A stretch of DNA of 64,000 bases from Doryteuthis pealeii (taxonomy: Eukaryota > Mollusca > Cephalopoda > Myopsida > Loliginidae). The stretch covers positions 70,813,559 through 70,877,558 of the forward strand of contig CM042157.1 of NCBI GenBank assembly GCA_023376005.1, written 5' to 3'. The position numbers and the translations under genes were made by a program. Under the pieces are notes generated by a model. It was not told the origin of the DNA. It saw nothing but the letters and a program-made list of their open reading frames with translations, and searched no databases. Shown here one piece after another: positions 27,622-39,299 of the stretch (position 1 is its first letter; the number at the start of each line of letters is the position of its first letter).

Positions 27622-27723
27622 ACTTACAGCACCTGGTATTTCCAAGTGGTCACCCATCCAAGTACTGACCAGGCTCTACACTGCTTAACTTTGGTGATTG
27701 GATGAGAACCGGTGTTCTCAGCG
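27622..27723 (-). pseudogene. 5S rRNA-like sequence, split near its 5' end by an LTR
   Basis: On the minus strand it reads CGCTGAGAACACCGGTTCTC, ATCACCAAAGTTAAGCAG, GAGCCTGGTCAGTACTTGGA, TGGGTGACC and AATACCAGGTGCTGT, in the order of eukaryotic 5S rRNA and including the internal promoter region. A T run follows (polymerase III terminator-like). The first roughly 15 bases are displaced beyond 28203 by the LTR, and several positions differ from a typical 5S, so it is a relic or a 5S-derived SINE head. Confidence 0.8.
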
Positions 27724-28203
27724 TGTTACATAATTATGGATCCCTAATATCTTTTTAAGGTAGTATAGAAATCCTTATGGCGATCAGTACAGCTGATGGC
27801 CTTGAGAGTGAGTGACAATGCTTGACCTCACTCTCACCTTGCGTTCTGGGGATGGAACGTGAGAACGGAAGTCAATAGAAGCCCTTCCGGTTTAAGGAGT
27901 AAGCAACTCAGTTGCAGTGACAGTTGAGAGTTAGGACTTAGAAGCGAAGCTAGCAAGATGTGAGCTCACTGCATGATTGTCTGGTCTGGGGTTCTGGAAT
28001 AAAGTAACATCATTGTAAATCCAAGTCTTGTTGTTATTACTAAAAGCTAACAATAGCACAAGGCTTCTGATAAGGAATGGTCCCCAACCGAATCCAGACA
28101 CGGAACCCAGATAAGAAAGACCAGACCTGTAGAAGACATACAAGACCAAGATAGACGATCAGAGAAGCAGATCCGGCCAGAAGAATAAAAGAGATATATA
28201 ACA
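27724..28203 (+). mobile_element. Solo LTR family H with AGCG target duplication
   Basis: 480 bp from TGTTACATAATTATGG to ATATATAACA, flanked by AGCG at 27720-27723 and 28204-28207. TG...CA ends, a 4-bp duplication and two further copies in the window establish an LTR. No internal retroelement sequence remains. It is inserted in the 5S-like sequence. Confidence 0.85.
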
Positions 28204-28354
28204 AGCGTAATCATCTGAAATCCCTTGAGATTTGAAAAAAAAAATGCTGGCATTGGCATGAATGTTGAAGATGGTACTATTGAGGATTTGTGATTTGCCA
28301 GAACCAGCCATGTAGGAACATTATCATCATTTCACACTAACAATATGGCAACCC

Positions 28355-28925
28355 TGTCAATCACACCCCTGCAGGGAGGTAAGATCCACCCAATGGGGTC
28401 ACCTGTTGGCCGTAGATGGCCACTTGTGATGCTTAAGGATGGAATTCTGGTGACTGAGCAGTCCATGACTTGCAACACTCCATTTTGGCCCTTATTTAGG
28501 CTAGACGGGTGGTCGAAGATGTCCCCTCCAATCAATCAGCTGGTCATGACAAGCCCTAGCACCTATATGATTGTCCCACCCTATTGCCCTTATGGCAACC
28601 CCCAAACCTTTTTATCATATATGTACTAAAAGGTGGTGATTGAGGGTCTTAGTTTAATGTCATACCCAGGATATTATCTGATGGTGAAGTTCCAAATCTG
28701 GGGAATGTGGAGTACCCCTTCATCCCCATTACTCCTAGGTCCACTCTGATCCGAAGTGGTAGTACCTGTTGGGGTACCATCTATGGGTTAAATAGAAAAA
28801 AATTAGTTTTAAAATAATTGAATTTAAAAAAGAAAATGTGAGTACCCATGAAGAATGAATAAAACAATGTCTTTGGCATGAAATAACCCAACAAGTGTTG
28901 ACATGCCATAAAATCCAACCAACCA
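28355..28925 (+). repeat. Interspersed family A, copy 3
   Basis: Contains CTGCAGGGAGGTAAGATCC, TGATGCTTAAGGATGGAATT, AGCCCTAGCACCTATATGA and the end GTGTTGACATGCCATAAAAT followed by CCAACCAACC. Confidence 0.78.
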
Positions 28926-29049
28926 ACTCTAGACTGCTGATCTTTGGACAGTTCTTTGAAAAGTGTAATCTTTAGGAAGTAATGGTATTTCATTCTGGCA
29001 ATGTGGCATTCTCAGGTTAATATGTTGACTACGTATTGGTACACATATG

Positions 29050-29384
29050 TACCCTATATATATATATATATATATATATTATAAAAATGTGTGTGTTTAG
29101 TGGTACATATATGTACCATTGCATATATTTCACTTCTCTTTTTTGTTTTTGTTTTTAAAACAATATTTAGAATATATACTTTCATAACATCGCTGTATCT
29201 ACTGATACTACTTAAAGAAGGTGGAAACAATGAAAAATTATAACTAAAACTTTTATTCCAACAAGTGATATAAAAATAAAACAAAAATAGGAATCTATTA
29301 ACTGCTAAATACATAGCTATCTATCTATCTATCTATCTCTTTCTCTCTCTCTCTCTCTATCTATCTATCTATATATATATATAA
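29050..29384. repeat. Microsatellite-rich stretch
   Basis: AT repeat at 29057-29080, TATC/TCTA repeat at 29320-29338, CT repeat at 29339-29358, further TATC and TA runs to 29383. No gene. Confidence 0.7.
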
Positions 29385-30029
29385 TCTTATTATAATGGAG
29401 ATTGTGTGTTTTTCTGTCTGTAACCGAAACTATATTACTATACAAGTCACAATTCCTTTCGTTATTTACATCATATTCTCCATGATTTTATTTTTTATTT
29501 AAACCTCAATTATTAATAAAATTGTTTTACATTACTTACACTGTTGACCATATCTACATACAAATAACATGCAATTGTATTTATATATACAACAAAATAG
29601 AGGTTTACAGTGTGAATGGGAAGGCTAATTTGCATATTGATCTTAAAAAATTGATTTTAATAAATATATGCTTAGTAATATTGATTTCTAATTGTTTGGT
29701 TTTATCTTATTGAATATGAGCAAAAATCTCTTCAATAAATCTTAAAAGAAATCCATTAACAAGAAGAAATAACTGTAATATTATTTTTTTACTTCCTATT
29801 TTAACTAAACAGTTTAATTAGGAAAATTTACCAATGAAAGACGGGAGTAACGGAAAATGATGGAAGAGTTAGTTTCAAAGTTGTTCTATTTTTCAATCAT
29901 ACCCCCTCTGTTCAAAATCTTTTTATCTACATTCTTATTCAGTTTCATTAGCCTTTCTAATTTAATATAATATTTTATTATAAAATTTAACTAAAATACT
30001 TGCACCCGGAGGGTGCATATATTTGCTAG
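29385..30029 (+). mobile_element. Helitron-like non-autonomous element, family E copy 1
   Basis: It begins TCTTATTATAATGGAGATTG and ends with the hairpin TGCACCCGGAGGGTGCA, ten bases, then GCTAG before T. Most of its length matches 32195-32786 (AACATGCAATTGTATTTATA, GTGAATGGGAAGGCTAATTT, GAAAGACGGGAGT). Hairpin plus CTAG fits Helitrons; no Rep/helicase is encoded. Confidence 0.68.
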
Positions 30030-30869
30030 TATATATAATGTAATGTTAAAAATCATCTTTATAATACATATTGCAATTATATCATATTGTATGAAATAGA
30101 TACAGATCATAAATAAATCACAGATAAATATGTGCACCAAATGCATACCAATACATAACACAGTCAATTTACCATTGCTGTACATGTGTTGGTATTATAT
30201 TATACCACAGAGACGTGGTATATTATTGGTCCACTATGTGTACCAGCAATACTTTCTAAACTGATGCAATAAATGAAATGTGGCAACGTCAGTGAGGAGA
30301 AAATGCCTTTTGAGCAAACAGGCAACGTGTTAAATTTGAAAAAAGAAAAATTGAAGGGAGGCAACTCTAAATTCTAAGTGGGTAAAAATGGGTTTAGTTT
30401 CCTGACCTCTAGCCAGGTCGGATTGACACAAGGAATTTTTGACACGTGGAGTCATGCACAAACTGAAGCTCATGCAGTGGCTAGTACAAAAAGTGTGTGA
30501 TCCCTTTTACATCCATCTTTTGGATCACCTCAATCACCGGGCAATAAACCCGACCCTGCTCCTTTTAGATGATGGAGTAGGTGGTGCCTGGGGGACAGTC
30601 CCCTGGAACCACATGTTTAGATTTACTAACCGGTCCTGAAGCAGAAGACCCTTGACAGAGAGCACGGCTGTGCCAGGTAAGTGGGTAAAAATGAGTGTGT
30701 TGTTAAATAGACCCAGGGAATCAATTACAAGTTAAAAGTATATTGAATTCTAGCCCGACGAAAAAGATACACCACACCAATTTGCAACAATAGTACAGCT
30801 AACTATGTATACAATACCGTGTACCAAAAACATGTGTTTGTTCTATCGCTCATGCTTTATTTTAATGTG
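30030..30869. other. Intergenic, no gene recognised
   Basis: A short inverted piece at 30198-30225 (TATACCACAGAGACGTGGTATA), and a GC-richer part at 30380-30700 with no recognisable protein. It shares GTGGGTAAAAATG at two nearby places. Confidence 0.45.
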
Positions 30870-31280
30870 TGGCGATGGGGGGGGGGTGTAGAATAAAATT
30901 AAAATAAAAGATAAATAAAAAAAATAAACTCCCATAAGTCTTCACCAGAAGAACCCTCCGCGCATGTGCGAGAAAAAGGACTGACTTCTGACCCACAAGA
31001 GAATATCTCGGCCATTCGAGTTTAGGCCTTAACTGGGTATAGTCGCTCCTACTGGTCAGGGAGATATTCCCTTGCCATTTGGTGACAATGCCCCTTCTGT
31101 CTTTGTCTCTTTCTTTTTCGTTCCTTGAATTCCTTCCTTTTCAGCTCGATCACCAATGTTATTATGTTTGTTTTGTTTTTTTTTTTTTTTTTGCTTTTAA
31201 CCCCATTAAAAGCAAAAAAAAACATTAGAACACGCAACAAGAGTATCCAGCTACATTAAACCTTAAAACACCCAAACCTC
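30870..31280 (+). repeat. Interspersed family G, copy 1
   Basis: Landmarks are AAATAAACTCCCATAAGTCT, GAAGAACCCTCCG, AAAGGACTGACTTCTGACCC, ATATCTCGGCCATTCGA, TTTGTCTCTTTC and GTTCCTTGAATTCCTTCCTT. Copies are at 32850, 35798 and 36410. The T-rich core probably expanded in this copy. Unclassified. Confidence 0.7.
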
Positions 31281-31660
31281 TGCTACCTAGTCTTGCCAAT
31301 TCTCTTGGCTCCGAAATCAAGTATCTTAAATTACGACTGTGAAGCAGACAGGTTTCTCAATGTTCTGGGTATGACATTAAACTGTATCTAATGGTGAAGT
31401 TCCAATTCTGGAGCTCTGGGGAGCATCATTATCAAGAGTGTCTATGATAATAAATAGTATTGATAATGATTCGGAAAAGAACCGAAAGTACTTGGTTCAC
31501 CAATAATAATTCTTTCAGACAACTGATTAATGCATTTCAAGATGATAACATCAAAAAAATTATGAGAAAACTTGAAAGAAAAGATTTTTAAAAAATTGAA
31601 AACAATAAGGATTCAATTATTTTTAACCAAATTTGTCTGAATGAAAAGATGCTGCTCATT

Positions 31661-31696
<36 letters not shown>

Positions 31697-32155
31697 GTCA
31701 TACAACGTGTGATAGCACGTGCGATACCCTGCCCTCATCAGCTGCCAACTAGGAGTGATAACACATTTTCGGTAGCTAAAGCACTGCCACTTCCTAGCGC
31801 TACCAAGCAGCTTTCGCCACCTGACAGGGTATTAAAAAAAATGAGATGAAATAATGCAGAAAAAAATTATAAGTTCCGTTCATCGGAGAAGTTTTGTTAT
31901 CAGTGCAGTTTGTTATTTAAAAATGCGTTTGTTTTCGGCCGTTGACTTGATTATGCGATTGCAAATGTTATGTAACAACACGGGGATGATGATTCCGCGC
32001 GCGTATCATTCGTCCACTGAATTCTTGGTTTGCTAGGAATGTCTCCAGGTTGCTGCCGCTCAGCAATGGGCCCATGGACACTGTGGGAGTGTTCTTGGTT
32101 CATAAGCCCATCATTCGATTTACATTCTATAGGAGAATTACGTCGTTCACACCAG

Positions 32156-32194
<39 letters not shown>
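31281..32194. other. Intergenic with family A scrap and AT microsatellites
   Basis: A family A piece lies at about 31362-31430 (GGTATGACATTAAACTGTAT). AT repeats are at 31663-31694 and 32158-32194. The moderately GC-rich 31700-32150 section has no recognisable gene. Confidence 0.5.
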
Positions 32195-32199
<5 letters not shown>

Positions 32200-32786
32200 A
32201 TAATGGAGATTGTGTGTTTTTCTGCCTGTAACCAAAACTATATTACTAATCGAGTCAAAATTAACATAGTTATATACATCACATTCTCCATGATTTATTT
32301 ATATTTAAACTCAATTATTAATAAAATTGCTTCGCCTTTTTATTAGTGTTGTCCATATCTACATACAAATAACATGCAATTGTATTTATATATACAAAAA
32401 ATAGCGGTTTGCAGTGTGAATGGGAAGGCTAATTTGCATATTGATATTAAAAATGTGATTTTATTAAATATGTGCTTAGTATTATTGATTTCTAATTGTT
32501 TGGTTTTATTTTAATGAATATAAGCAAAAACCTCTTCAATGAATCTTAAATGAAATCCATTAACAAGAAAAAATAACTCATTTTATTCTTTATTTCCTAA
32601 TTTAACTAAATAGTTAAATAAGTAAAATTCAGCAATGAAAGACGGGAGTGATGGAAGAGTAAGTTTCATTTCTATTTTTCTATTATATCTCTGTTACATA
32701 TCTTTTTGTCTGCCTCTAATTTAATACGATATTTCATTACATTAAAACTTAAATACTTGCACCCGGAGGGTGCATATATTTGCTAG
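32195..32786 (+). mobile_element. Helitron-like family E, copy 2
   Basis: It starts TATTATAATGGAGATTGTGT after an AT repeat and ends with the same hairpin TGCACCCGGAGGGTGCA plus TATATTTGCTAG and T. The AT repeat hides the exact 5' edge. Confidence 0.68.
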
Positions 32787-32849
32787 TATATATAAACAAT
32801 TCACGATAAATCAGCAAGAACAATAACTATTCACGGAGCACACTTAATA

Positions 32850-33240
32850 GACTCGGTATGTGGGGTGGGATTAAAATAAAATTAAAATAAAAAAATAACA
32901 AACCCCCATGAGCCTTCAGACCGGAAGAACTCTCCGAACATTTGCAGGAAAAAGGACCCACTTTCAAAAACCCAAGATAATCTTTCGGCCATTCGAACTT
33001 CGACCTTAACTGGGACGAGACACAACCACTGGACAGGAAGAAATTTCCTTATCCCGTGGTAGCTATGACCCGTGAAAGTCTGAATCCTAAAGCTACCTTT
33101 TGTCTTTGTCTCTTCCTTTCTTTCCTTTTCAGCGTGACCAAAAGTTTCAGGTATTTTCCGTGAAATGTAATGAAATATAATGCTTTTATACGTAATCTAA
33201 TGATATCTCTCTTGCGTGCTATTCTGCATTAGTACCGAAC
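32850..33240 (+). repeat. Family G copy 2 and family P copy 1
   Basis: 32850-33150 carries CCCCCATGAGCCTTCAGACC, ATCTTTCGGCCATTCGA and TTTGTCTCTTCC. 33145-33240 (TGAAATGTAATGAAATATAA, GCGTGCTATTCTGCATTAGT) is the reverse of 42297-42660 and also resembles 42935-43052. Confidence 0.65.
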
Positions 33241-33414
33241 TGGTTAAGGAAGAATAAGAAAAGCAGTATGACCACTTTTGTCACCCGTCCCTTAGAAAAC
33301 GAAATTCTAGCTATATGCTGAGAGTGGGGCCGCACTTCTGTATCTGTTACCGGGATAAAAGCAGTACATATTGGCGCAGTATATTAAATGTCAAGTAGTG
33401 GCAGCATGTTTCAA

Positions 33415-33600
33415 ACAGAGTCATATTGAAGAGAACTGGACTCCCTGGCATGCACGACATACTTGTCCAGCGCAACCTGAGATGAGCTGGCCACTTAAAC
33501 AGACTGCCAAAGCAGATTCTTTACCCTCAACTGAGAAAGGGATCACGTGGAATCGTTATACCAAAGCTCAGGTACAAAGACATTTATGGGAATTAAAACT
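33415..33600 (+). pseudogene. LINE ORF2 post-RT fragment
   Basis: One frame gives LPGMHDILVQRNLRWAGHLN then RLPKQILYPQLRKGSRG and PKLRYKDIYG, matching the LPGIEALLxxRQLRWAGHVxRM...RLPKxxLYGEL...GRPxLRYKD signature of invertebrate LINEs. Only this region survives. Confidence 0.82.
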
Positions 33601-34364
33601 GTAAAAGGATTAACTCTCACTTGTGGGGGGAATTACCGCAACTTTCAAGTTCGGACACTGAATGAAAGACAAGACAAGTATATTTAACAACAAATTTAAT
33701 ATGTATAAACAAAAAAAAAGGGGAAAGATAGATTTAAGGATAGTTTTTGCAAATTTTGGTGTGATTTGCGGAGAACTTAACTCAGAGTCCGGTTAACAAG
33801 TTCTTTGAAGTGAAGAATGACCCGCCAACCTATCGGCAGAGGCAGGTTGAAATTTCGTATGTTTTGTTGGTGATGAATTTTAGAGGTTGCTTTTAGGGAA
33901 GCTGTCTTTGAGTTGCATTGAGATGATTTCTGTAGTATAATTCTTTCAAGTTGAATTTGTCGAATTTCAAGGTTTGCTCCTGGAAGCGAGTGGCAACTTA
34001 TTTACCAATTCAGTCTGAGGGAGTTAACTCATTCAGGTCCTTACAGGTTTAAGCCGAACCGACCACTGACTGTTTTCTCGTTAACAGTGGGGATCGATGA
34101 CGTAGCAGAAGGGCACTGGAATCTGGCGCCTTAGAGTCCCAAGGCTTTCGGGTTAAGAAATGGGACATATTTTTAATAGACACGTCATCTTTAATCAAGT
34201 TTTTATTGTGATTTTTAAAGGAAATTTTCATATACATTTAAATTCGCGTTTTCTTTTTTTGACATATACTTTAGTCATTTTTTATTTGATTTTTTAAAGG
34301 AAATTTTCATACATTAAGAGTAACCAAGAGTATCCCTATAGGCAGTTGGCAAAACGTAACCAGA
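33601..34364. other. Intergenic, no gene recognised
   Basis: It contains a near-duplicate pair AAAGGAAATTTTCATA at 34218 and 34298. No convincing coding or RNA feature. Confidence 0.45.
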
Positions 34365-34765
34365 GACCGAACATATTGATGCTGTAAGAAAGATTCAAAG
34401 TTATATATACTTTGTATACACATGGATATGACGAGATACAAAGTACATAGGTAAAAAGGGTACATAAACAAGGAGTACATAAATAAAGATAAAGACACAT
34501 TCATGAATGGTACAAGATAACATATAAGAGTACAGACATGAGACTAAGGATAGTCCATGCTGTGTGAAGAACTTACAGTAATGTAAGTGAGGCCAAAAGC
34601 CCCAACGAGAAGGAGTAGACCGTGTCTACTCCATGTGTCTCGTAGTTACTGGACAGGAAAAGAGGCCGAAAGGGTTTGAACCCGGCGCTTAAATACTATA
34701 GCACCCTAGCGGGCACCAGCAAACTAAATCAGACAGACAACTCCACCAAGCAAATACGAAACTAA
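34365..34765 (-). repeat. Interspersed family F, second reversed copy
   Basis: Contains GACACATTCATGAATGG, ATAGTCCATGCTGTG, CCCCAACGAGAAGG, GGGTTTGAACCCGGCG and CACCCTAGCGGGCACCAGC. It lacks the terminal hairpin. Confidence 0.72.
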
Positions 34766-34932
34766 CGCTACAATGCAAAAGGATACGATGGACAGCAAGT
34801 AATTTCGGAACGTGTGCAGAAGTTCTACCGAACCAAATATCTCCTTGATGACACGGATCATAAAAAAAAATTTTTGGTTTGGTTTGATTTTTTATGTCAT
34901 ACCAACCCTTTTCAGGTAATTTAATGCCGAAA

Positions 34933-35186
34933 GGGGGGCCGGGTTGGCTCAGTCGGTAGAGCGTTCGGCTAGAAACCACAAGGTTCCTAGTTCGATGCCA
35001 GCCCTCGCCAACTCAGCGTATGAGTAGCACAGGGATCTGTGCAGTAAAGTAAGGAGCTGATGGTAGGTGCGGGGCTCCACCTCAGATGCCAAAACAGTCT
35101 CCTTGCTCTAGCGCTATTGAAAAGGGGATAGACTCCCTTGCTGACTGGCTGGTACCGACTTTAGGCCGCCCCGACAACTTTACTTT
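34933..35186 (+). mobile_element. SINE family B with target duplication inside family A
   Basis: A complete B copy (GGTTGGCTCAGTCGGTAGAG, GTTCCTAGTTCGATGCC, GGATCTGTGCAGTAAAGT, AAGGGGATAGACTCCCTTG). TTTAATGCCGAAA occurs just before (ending 34932) and just after (35187-35199), a direct target duplication. The host sequence is the end of a reversed family A copy (34870-34932). Confidence 0.82.
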
Positions 35187-35239
35187 TTTAATGCCGAAAC
35201 AAGTCATTTTGATAAATGTTTCCATGTTTCAAGTTCTTA

Positions 35240-35592
35240 ATGCCCTATTGCCCTTATGGCAAGCCCCAACCCCTTTTTATCAAATGGTGCTAGAAGGCGG
35301 TAGCTGCGGGTCTACATGTCCTGGGAATGACGTTAAACTCTATCTGATGGTGAGGTTCCAGTTTTGGAGGTTTGGGGAATGTGGAGCACCCCTTCATCAC
35401 CATTGCTCCCTGGTCCACTCTGACCCGGAGTGGTAGTACCTGTTAGGGTCCCATCTATAGGTTAAATAGAAAAATGTATTTATAAAAAAATTGTATTATC
35501 CATTAAGAATTGATTTATTTCAAAACTTTATCGGCATTAAATGACCCACTGAGGTTGATATGCCGTAAAACAAAACAAACAAAAAAAACCCC
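35240..35592 (+). repeat. Interspersed family A, 5'-truncated copy
   Basis: It begins within the family at CTATTGCCCTTATGGC and continues to GATATGCCGTAAAACAAAAC. The 5' truncation is typical of target-primed retroposition. Confidence 0.78.
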
Positions 35593-35797
35593 CAAAGTTC
35601 TTAATGTCTTCAAATTGGTATAAATAATTTTCATTAACTTCATTTGGTTTGGATCGGTTTGTTTAATAATGGTATAATATTATTACTGGTGTTCTTTAAT
35701 CTTCCATCTGTTATCATCTTGAAAGAAAGAGTTGGAGAAAGATGAGAGAAGGAATGAGAACTTGAAAACAATAACGCTAATCTGTTTCAATCAAACA

Positions 35798-36205
35798 TGT
35801 GGGGATTAAAATAAAACGAAAATAAAATTAGAATTAAAAAAAAAACACGAAAAATAACAAAATCCTATGGGGCCTTCAACGGAAGAACCCTCTGCGTATG
35901 TCCGACAAAAAGGACTGACTCCCTACCCCCAAAAGAATATCTCGGCTATTCGAACTGAAGCCCTAACTGGGTCTAGTTGGTCCTACTAGCCAGAGAGATT
36001 TTCCCTTGCTACAGGCGACTATGAACCGGCCAATAAAGCCTAAGTCATAAAGCCACCTTCTACCTTTGTCTCTTTCCCTTTTCGTTCTTTGAATGCCTTC
36101 CTTTCAGCGCGACCACCAAAAAGAGATGGGGTTAAGAGAAAACCCGAGGAGCACGCACCAAGAATACTCAGATACTTTAAAACTGTAAAACACCCAAAAC
36201 CACTT
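35798..36205 (+). repeat. Interspersed family G, copy 3
   Basis: Contains GGAAGAACCCTCTGCGTATG, AAGGACTGACTCCCTACCCC, TTTCCCTTGCTACAGGCGAC and TTTGAATGCCTTCCTTTCAG. A GA microsatellite follows at 36256-36322. Confidence 0.72.
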
Positions 36206-36254
36206 ATACCCCATAATTCATATGCATAAACATAATGAAAAGATGGAAAGAAAT

Positions 36255-36327
<73 letters not shown>

Positions 36328-36329
36328 AC

Positions 36330-36800
36330 ACTTTTTACATATTGAACTATTTCGCAATAGTAAACATATAAAAAGTTATAATGATTAAATTATCATATTG
36401 TGGTATATCTATGGAGATTAAAAACAAACAAAAAAACCAAAAAAAACAAAAAACGAAAAAAAAAAAAATAAATAAAAAACAACAACAAACTCCCATGGAA
36501 CCTTGACCGGAAGAATGCATCTCCGACAAAAAAGACTGACTCTCTACCCCAAAAGGATACCACGGTCATTCGAACTGAGGCTGCAACTGAGTGTGGTCGT
36601 TTCCTTGCCAGGGGCATGTTCCCTCGCTACAGACGACTATGCTCCGTTTAATAAAGCCTAAGTCGTAAAACTACCTCTTATCTTTGTCTCTTTCCTTTCT
36701 CGTCCCTTTTCGTTCCTTAAATTCCATTTCAGCGTACCAGCTCACAAGAATAAAGAACCAGGCTTTATTGGAGACAAGATACAAGACGAACAACCCAAAA
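36330..36800 (+). repeat. Family F 3' scrap and family G copy 4
   Basis: 36330-36415 resembles the family F 3' end (TTTACATATTGAACTATTTC, TTGTGGTATATC). 36410-36800 carries CTCCCATGGAACCTTGACCG, AGACTGACTCTCTACCCC and CGCTACAGACGACTATGC of family G. Confidence 0.65.
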
Positions 36801-37239
36801 CATAACCCCATATATCCACAAGTCCTGTTAGTGGTATAATAATCCCGTGGGTCATTTAATGCCAAAAACTGCCAGAGCGTGAGACAAAAGTCGGCACTCA
36901 AGATCCCTTTACTGGTGTAATTTTTGTAGATGTATTTCGTGGATGTATTTTTATATCCTAAGAACAAAGGACGTCGTGTGAAAAGCATTCAATAAAATTT
37001 CAAATCCTAAATCTTCATTTAAACGAAATGGCGTTCAAAAATTAATTGTATCACTTCTGACGTCACAAATATCCTATTTTCAGAACATCGCTCAGTTGAC
37101 CTGGATTCTCTACTGCTTGCTTCTGTATCTTAGAGGTGGGGTAGAGAAACTACGGCATTTATTACAGTTAATTGCACACCTTATTAACACTGGAGAGAAA
37201 GAAATATGTCTGCTGGGTGAATACAAATTTTTAATCATT

Positions 37240-37440
37240 TATTAATGCATACTGGCGCTAGTATTTACGTTTAAATGTAATAAAATATTATATTAAATTA
37301 GAAGGACAAACGAAACTAGATGAGAACGAATATGAAAATAGTACACTTATTTTAATGTTATTATTTTAATTGATTTCTATACAAAATTATATGTAGGATT
37401 GCTGGTTAAACTTGCAAATCGTTGTCAAAATTAAAACGGA
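37240..37440 (-). repeat. Helitron-like family E, reversed fragment
   Basis: GCGCTAGTATTTACG, AAATATTATATTAAATTAGA and TTGATTTCTATACAAAATTA match 25832-26020 and the reversed 3' part of family E. The hairpin is lost. Confidence 0.5.
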
Positions 37441-38511
37441 AACTTATTTGGTGGTGATCCATGACAGTTTAACTACATTGTATGAATTAACGTTTTTGCG
37501 AATTGGGTTACGGTTTAGGGGTTGGGGATTAAGGTTATTTTTAATTACGTATTGCTTAAAAAAAAACAAAAAACAAATTACTATACATTTAATGTTGAAA
37601 AATATTTTTTTAAAAACCAAATCTAATTGAAATTATACATTGCAATACTATTACAAACAACTGAGACTAATGTGTTTTATAAGAAATATTATCTTAAACA
37701 ATTAAAGTGACCTCTCTTTGACCATAGCAACAGAGCTCAGGGTCTTAGCCATAAACTGATAAGAAACCTCATGCAATTGGCTAAGGGCCTTTGTCAGCGA
37801 CCAATCAGAGCACACGTTACGAGGCTCAGTGATAACCGCCAATTTTGAGGCTGATACCTTGAAATCACTCTCTTTCCACTGGAATCTCTTCGAGGAACGA
37901 CGTAGTTTTTTGCACAGCAAAGGCGTTGGCAGAACGAGGAGAATTGGAACAGTAAATTTCGTAAAAGTCAGACTTCAAATACAAGAGACAGATAAGTTTC
38001 GCAAAAGCATTATTTTGCAAACCATTATACACCATTATACAATACACTTTGTAAACCCTGCAGACACTTTGTAAACCTTGCATACACTTTGTATCTCAAC
38101 TCACGTATTGTATTTTTTATATTACATGTTCTTGTGATTGATAAACGCGTTGTTTTGTTGTAAAGCCTTGAGTTATGTTCATTACCTGTTATCTTTATCC
38201 TTGTCTTTATAATTGCCAACAGTCTGCCGTTGGATTCAATAATTAATTTCAATGGTTAATTAAATGTATAATAATTATAATCACCAAACCCCTGTGAAAA
38301 GTGAAATTGGTTTAAAATTGATTTGGCTACTGGCAGCCGAGTTATGGCTACTTTTCAATCTTACACAAACTACTACAATTATCTCCCCTATCTTTTATTC
38401 TTTTAACATCAAATCAAGACCGAAACAAGTAAGTAGCAAATTAATGTGGCTTTTCTAAAAGGATGAAAAATCAGGTAAAAGAGAACAGAAAATAAACGTT
38501 CTTTTAGTTTA
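37441..38511. other. Intergenic, no gene recognised
   Basis: It includes a moderately GC-rich stretch at 37705-37930 and short direct repeats of ACACTTTGTAAACC and CATACACTTTGTA near 38045-38095. No protein family is recognisable. Confidence 0.45.
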
Positions 38512-38745
38512 GTATTATCTGCGTTATTCGGACTATTGTCCTCATCTTCATTGTTATCTGTACAACGTTTCGGCTTATGTGCCCTCCGACCTTCTTCAGG
38601 TATTTCTTGTCGGACTTGGGAACCTTCTTGGACTCGGGCACCTTTTTGTCATAATCAGGAACCTTCTTGACGTAATCGGGAGCCATCACGGAACTTTGAA
38701 CCAAACCCTTCATTCAGTCCACGGGGGTATTCTTATATTTAAAAA
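38512..38745 (+). repeat. Dispersed family D, copy 5
   Basis: Contains ATTATCTGCGTTATTCGGAC, TTCATTGTTATCTGTACAAC, CCTTCTTCAGGTATTTCTTG, then short tandem GGACTCGGGAACC-like units, and TTCAGTCCACGGGGGTATTC. Confidence 0.75.
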
Positions 38746-38983
38746 AATTATTTTTATAAATAAACATTAAATTAAAAAAAAAATAATAATGATAGAAGGA
38801 AAACTTGAATTCAAACCTGTTAAACTTTGCTTAAAAATTGACCTTGTGTCGCATCCTGCCTGTGCGGGCGTGTTGGGTAAATACACGGATTGGTTGGCTG
38901 GTTGGTTGGTTGGTTGGTTTTGTTTTACGACCAATCAACCCTTTTCAGGTAATTTAATGCAGAATCAAGTCAAAGAACTCAGG

Positions 38984-39085
38984 TTGCTTACAGTACCTGC
39001 TATTGCTTCAGTTGTCACCCAATTAAATATTGAACAGATTCATCGCAGCTTAACTTCAGTGATCTAGCGGGAAACGGTGCTTTTA
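38984..39085 (-). pseudogene. Degenerate 5S rRNA-like relic
   Basis: The minus strand reads AGCACCGTTTCCCGCTAGAT, CACTGAAGTTAAGCTGCG, GGGTGACAACTG, AGCAGGTACTGTAAGC, in 5S order but with many changes and a replaced middle. It sits next to a scrap of reversed family A (38885-38960). Confidence 0.55.
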
Positions 39086-39299
39086 GCATTGTGTATTTAT
39101 ATTTACATTTTTTGTTCAGAAATTTTATTTCATTTTAACGCTATGTCAAAATCCTCTAGGGTTCTTTTCTAATAATTAATTTGTCTGGTATTGATCATAG
39201 TACACATTTATAGTTTTTGGTAAGATTTAATTTCTCTCAAATAGGAAAAAATATCATCCATGTTGACATTTTCATATAACAACTCTGTTGTATATTATT

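Noticed and set aside
27622..27723. Functional 5S rRNA gene
   Set aside because: The 5' end is interrupted by an LTR and several positions differ from typical 5S, so I call it a relic.
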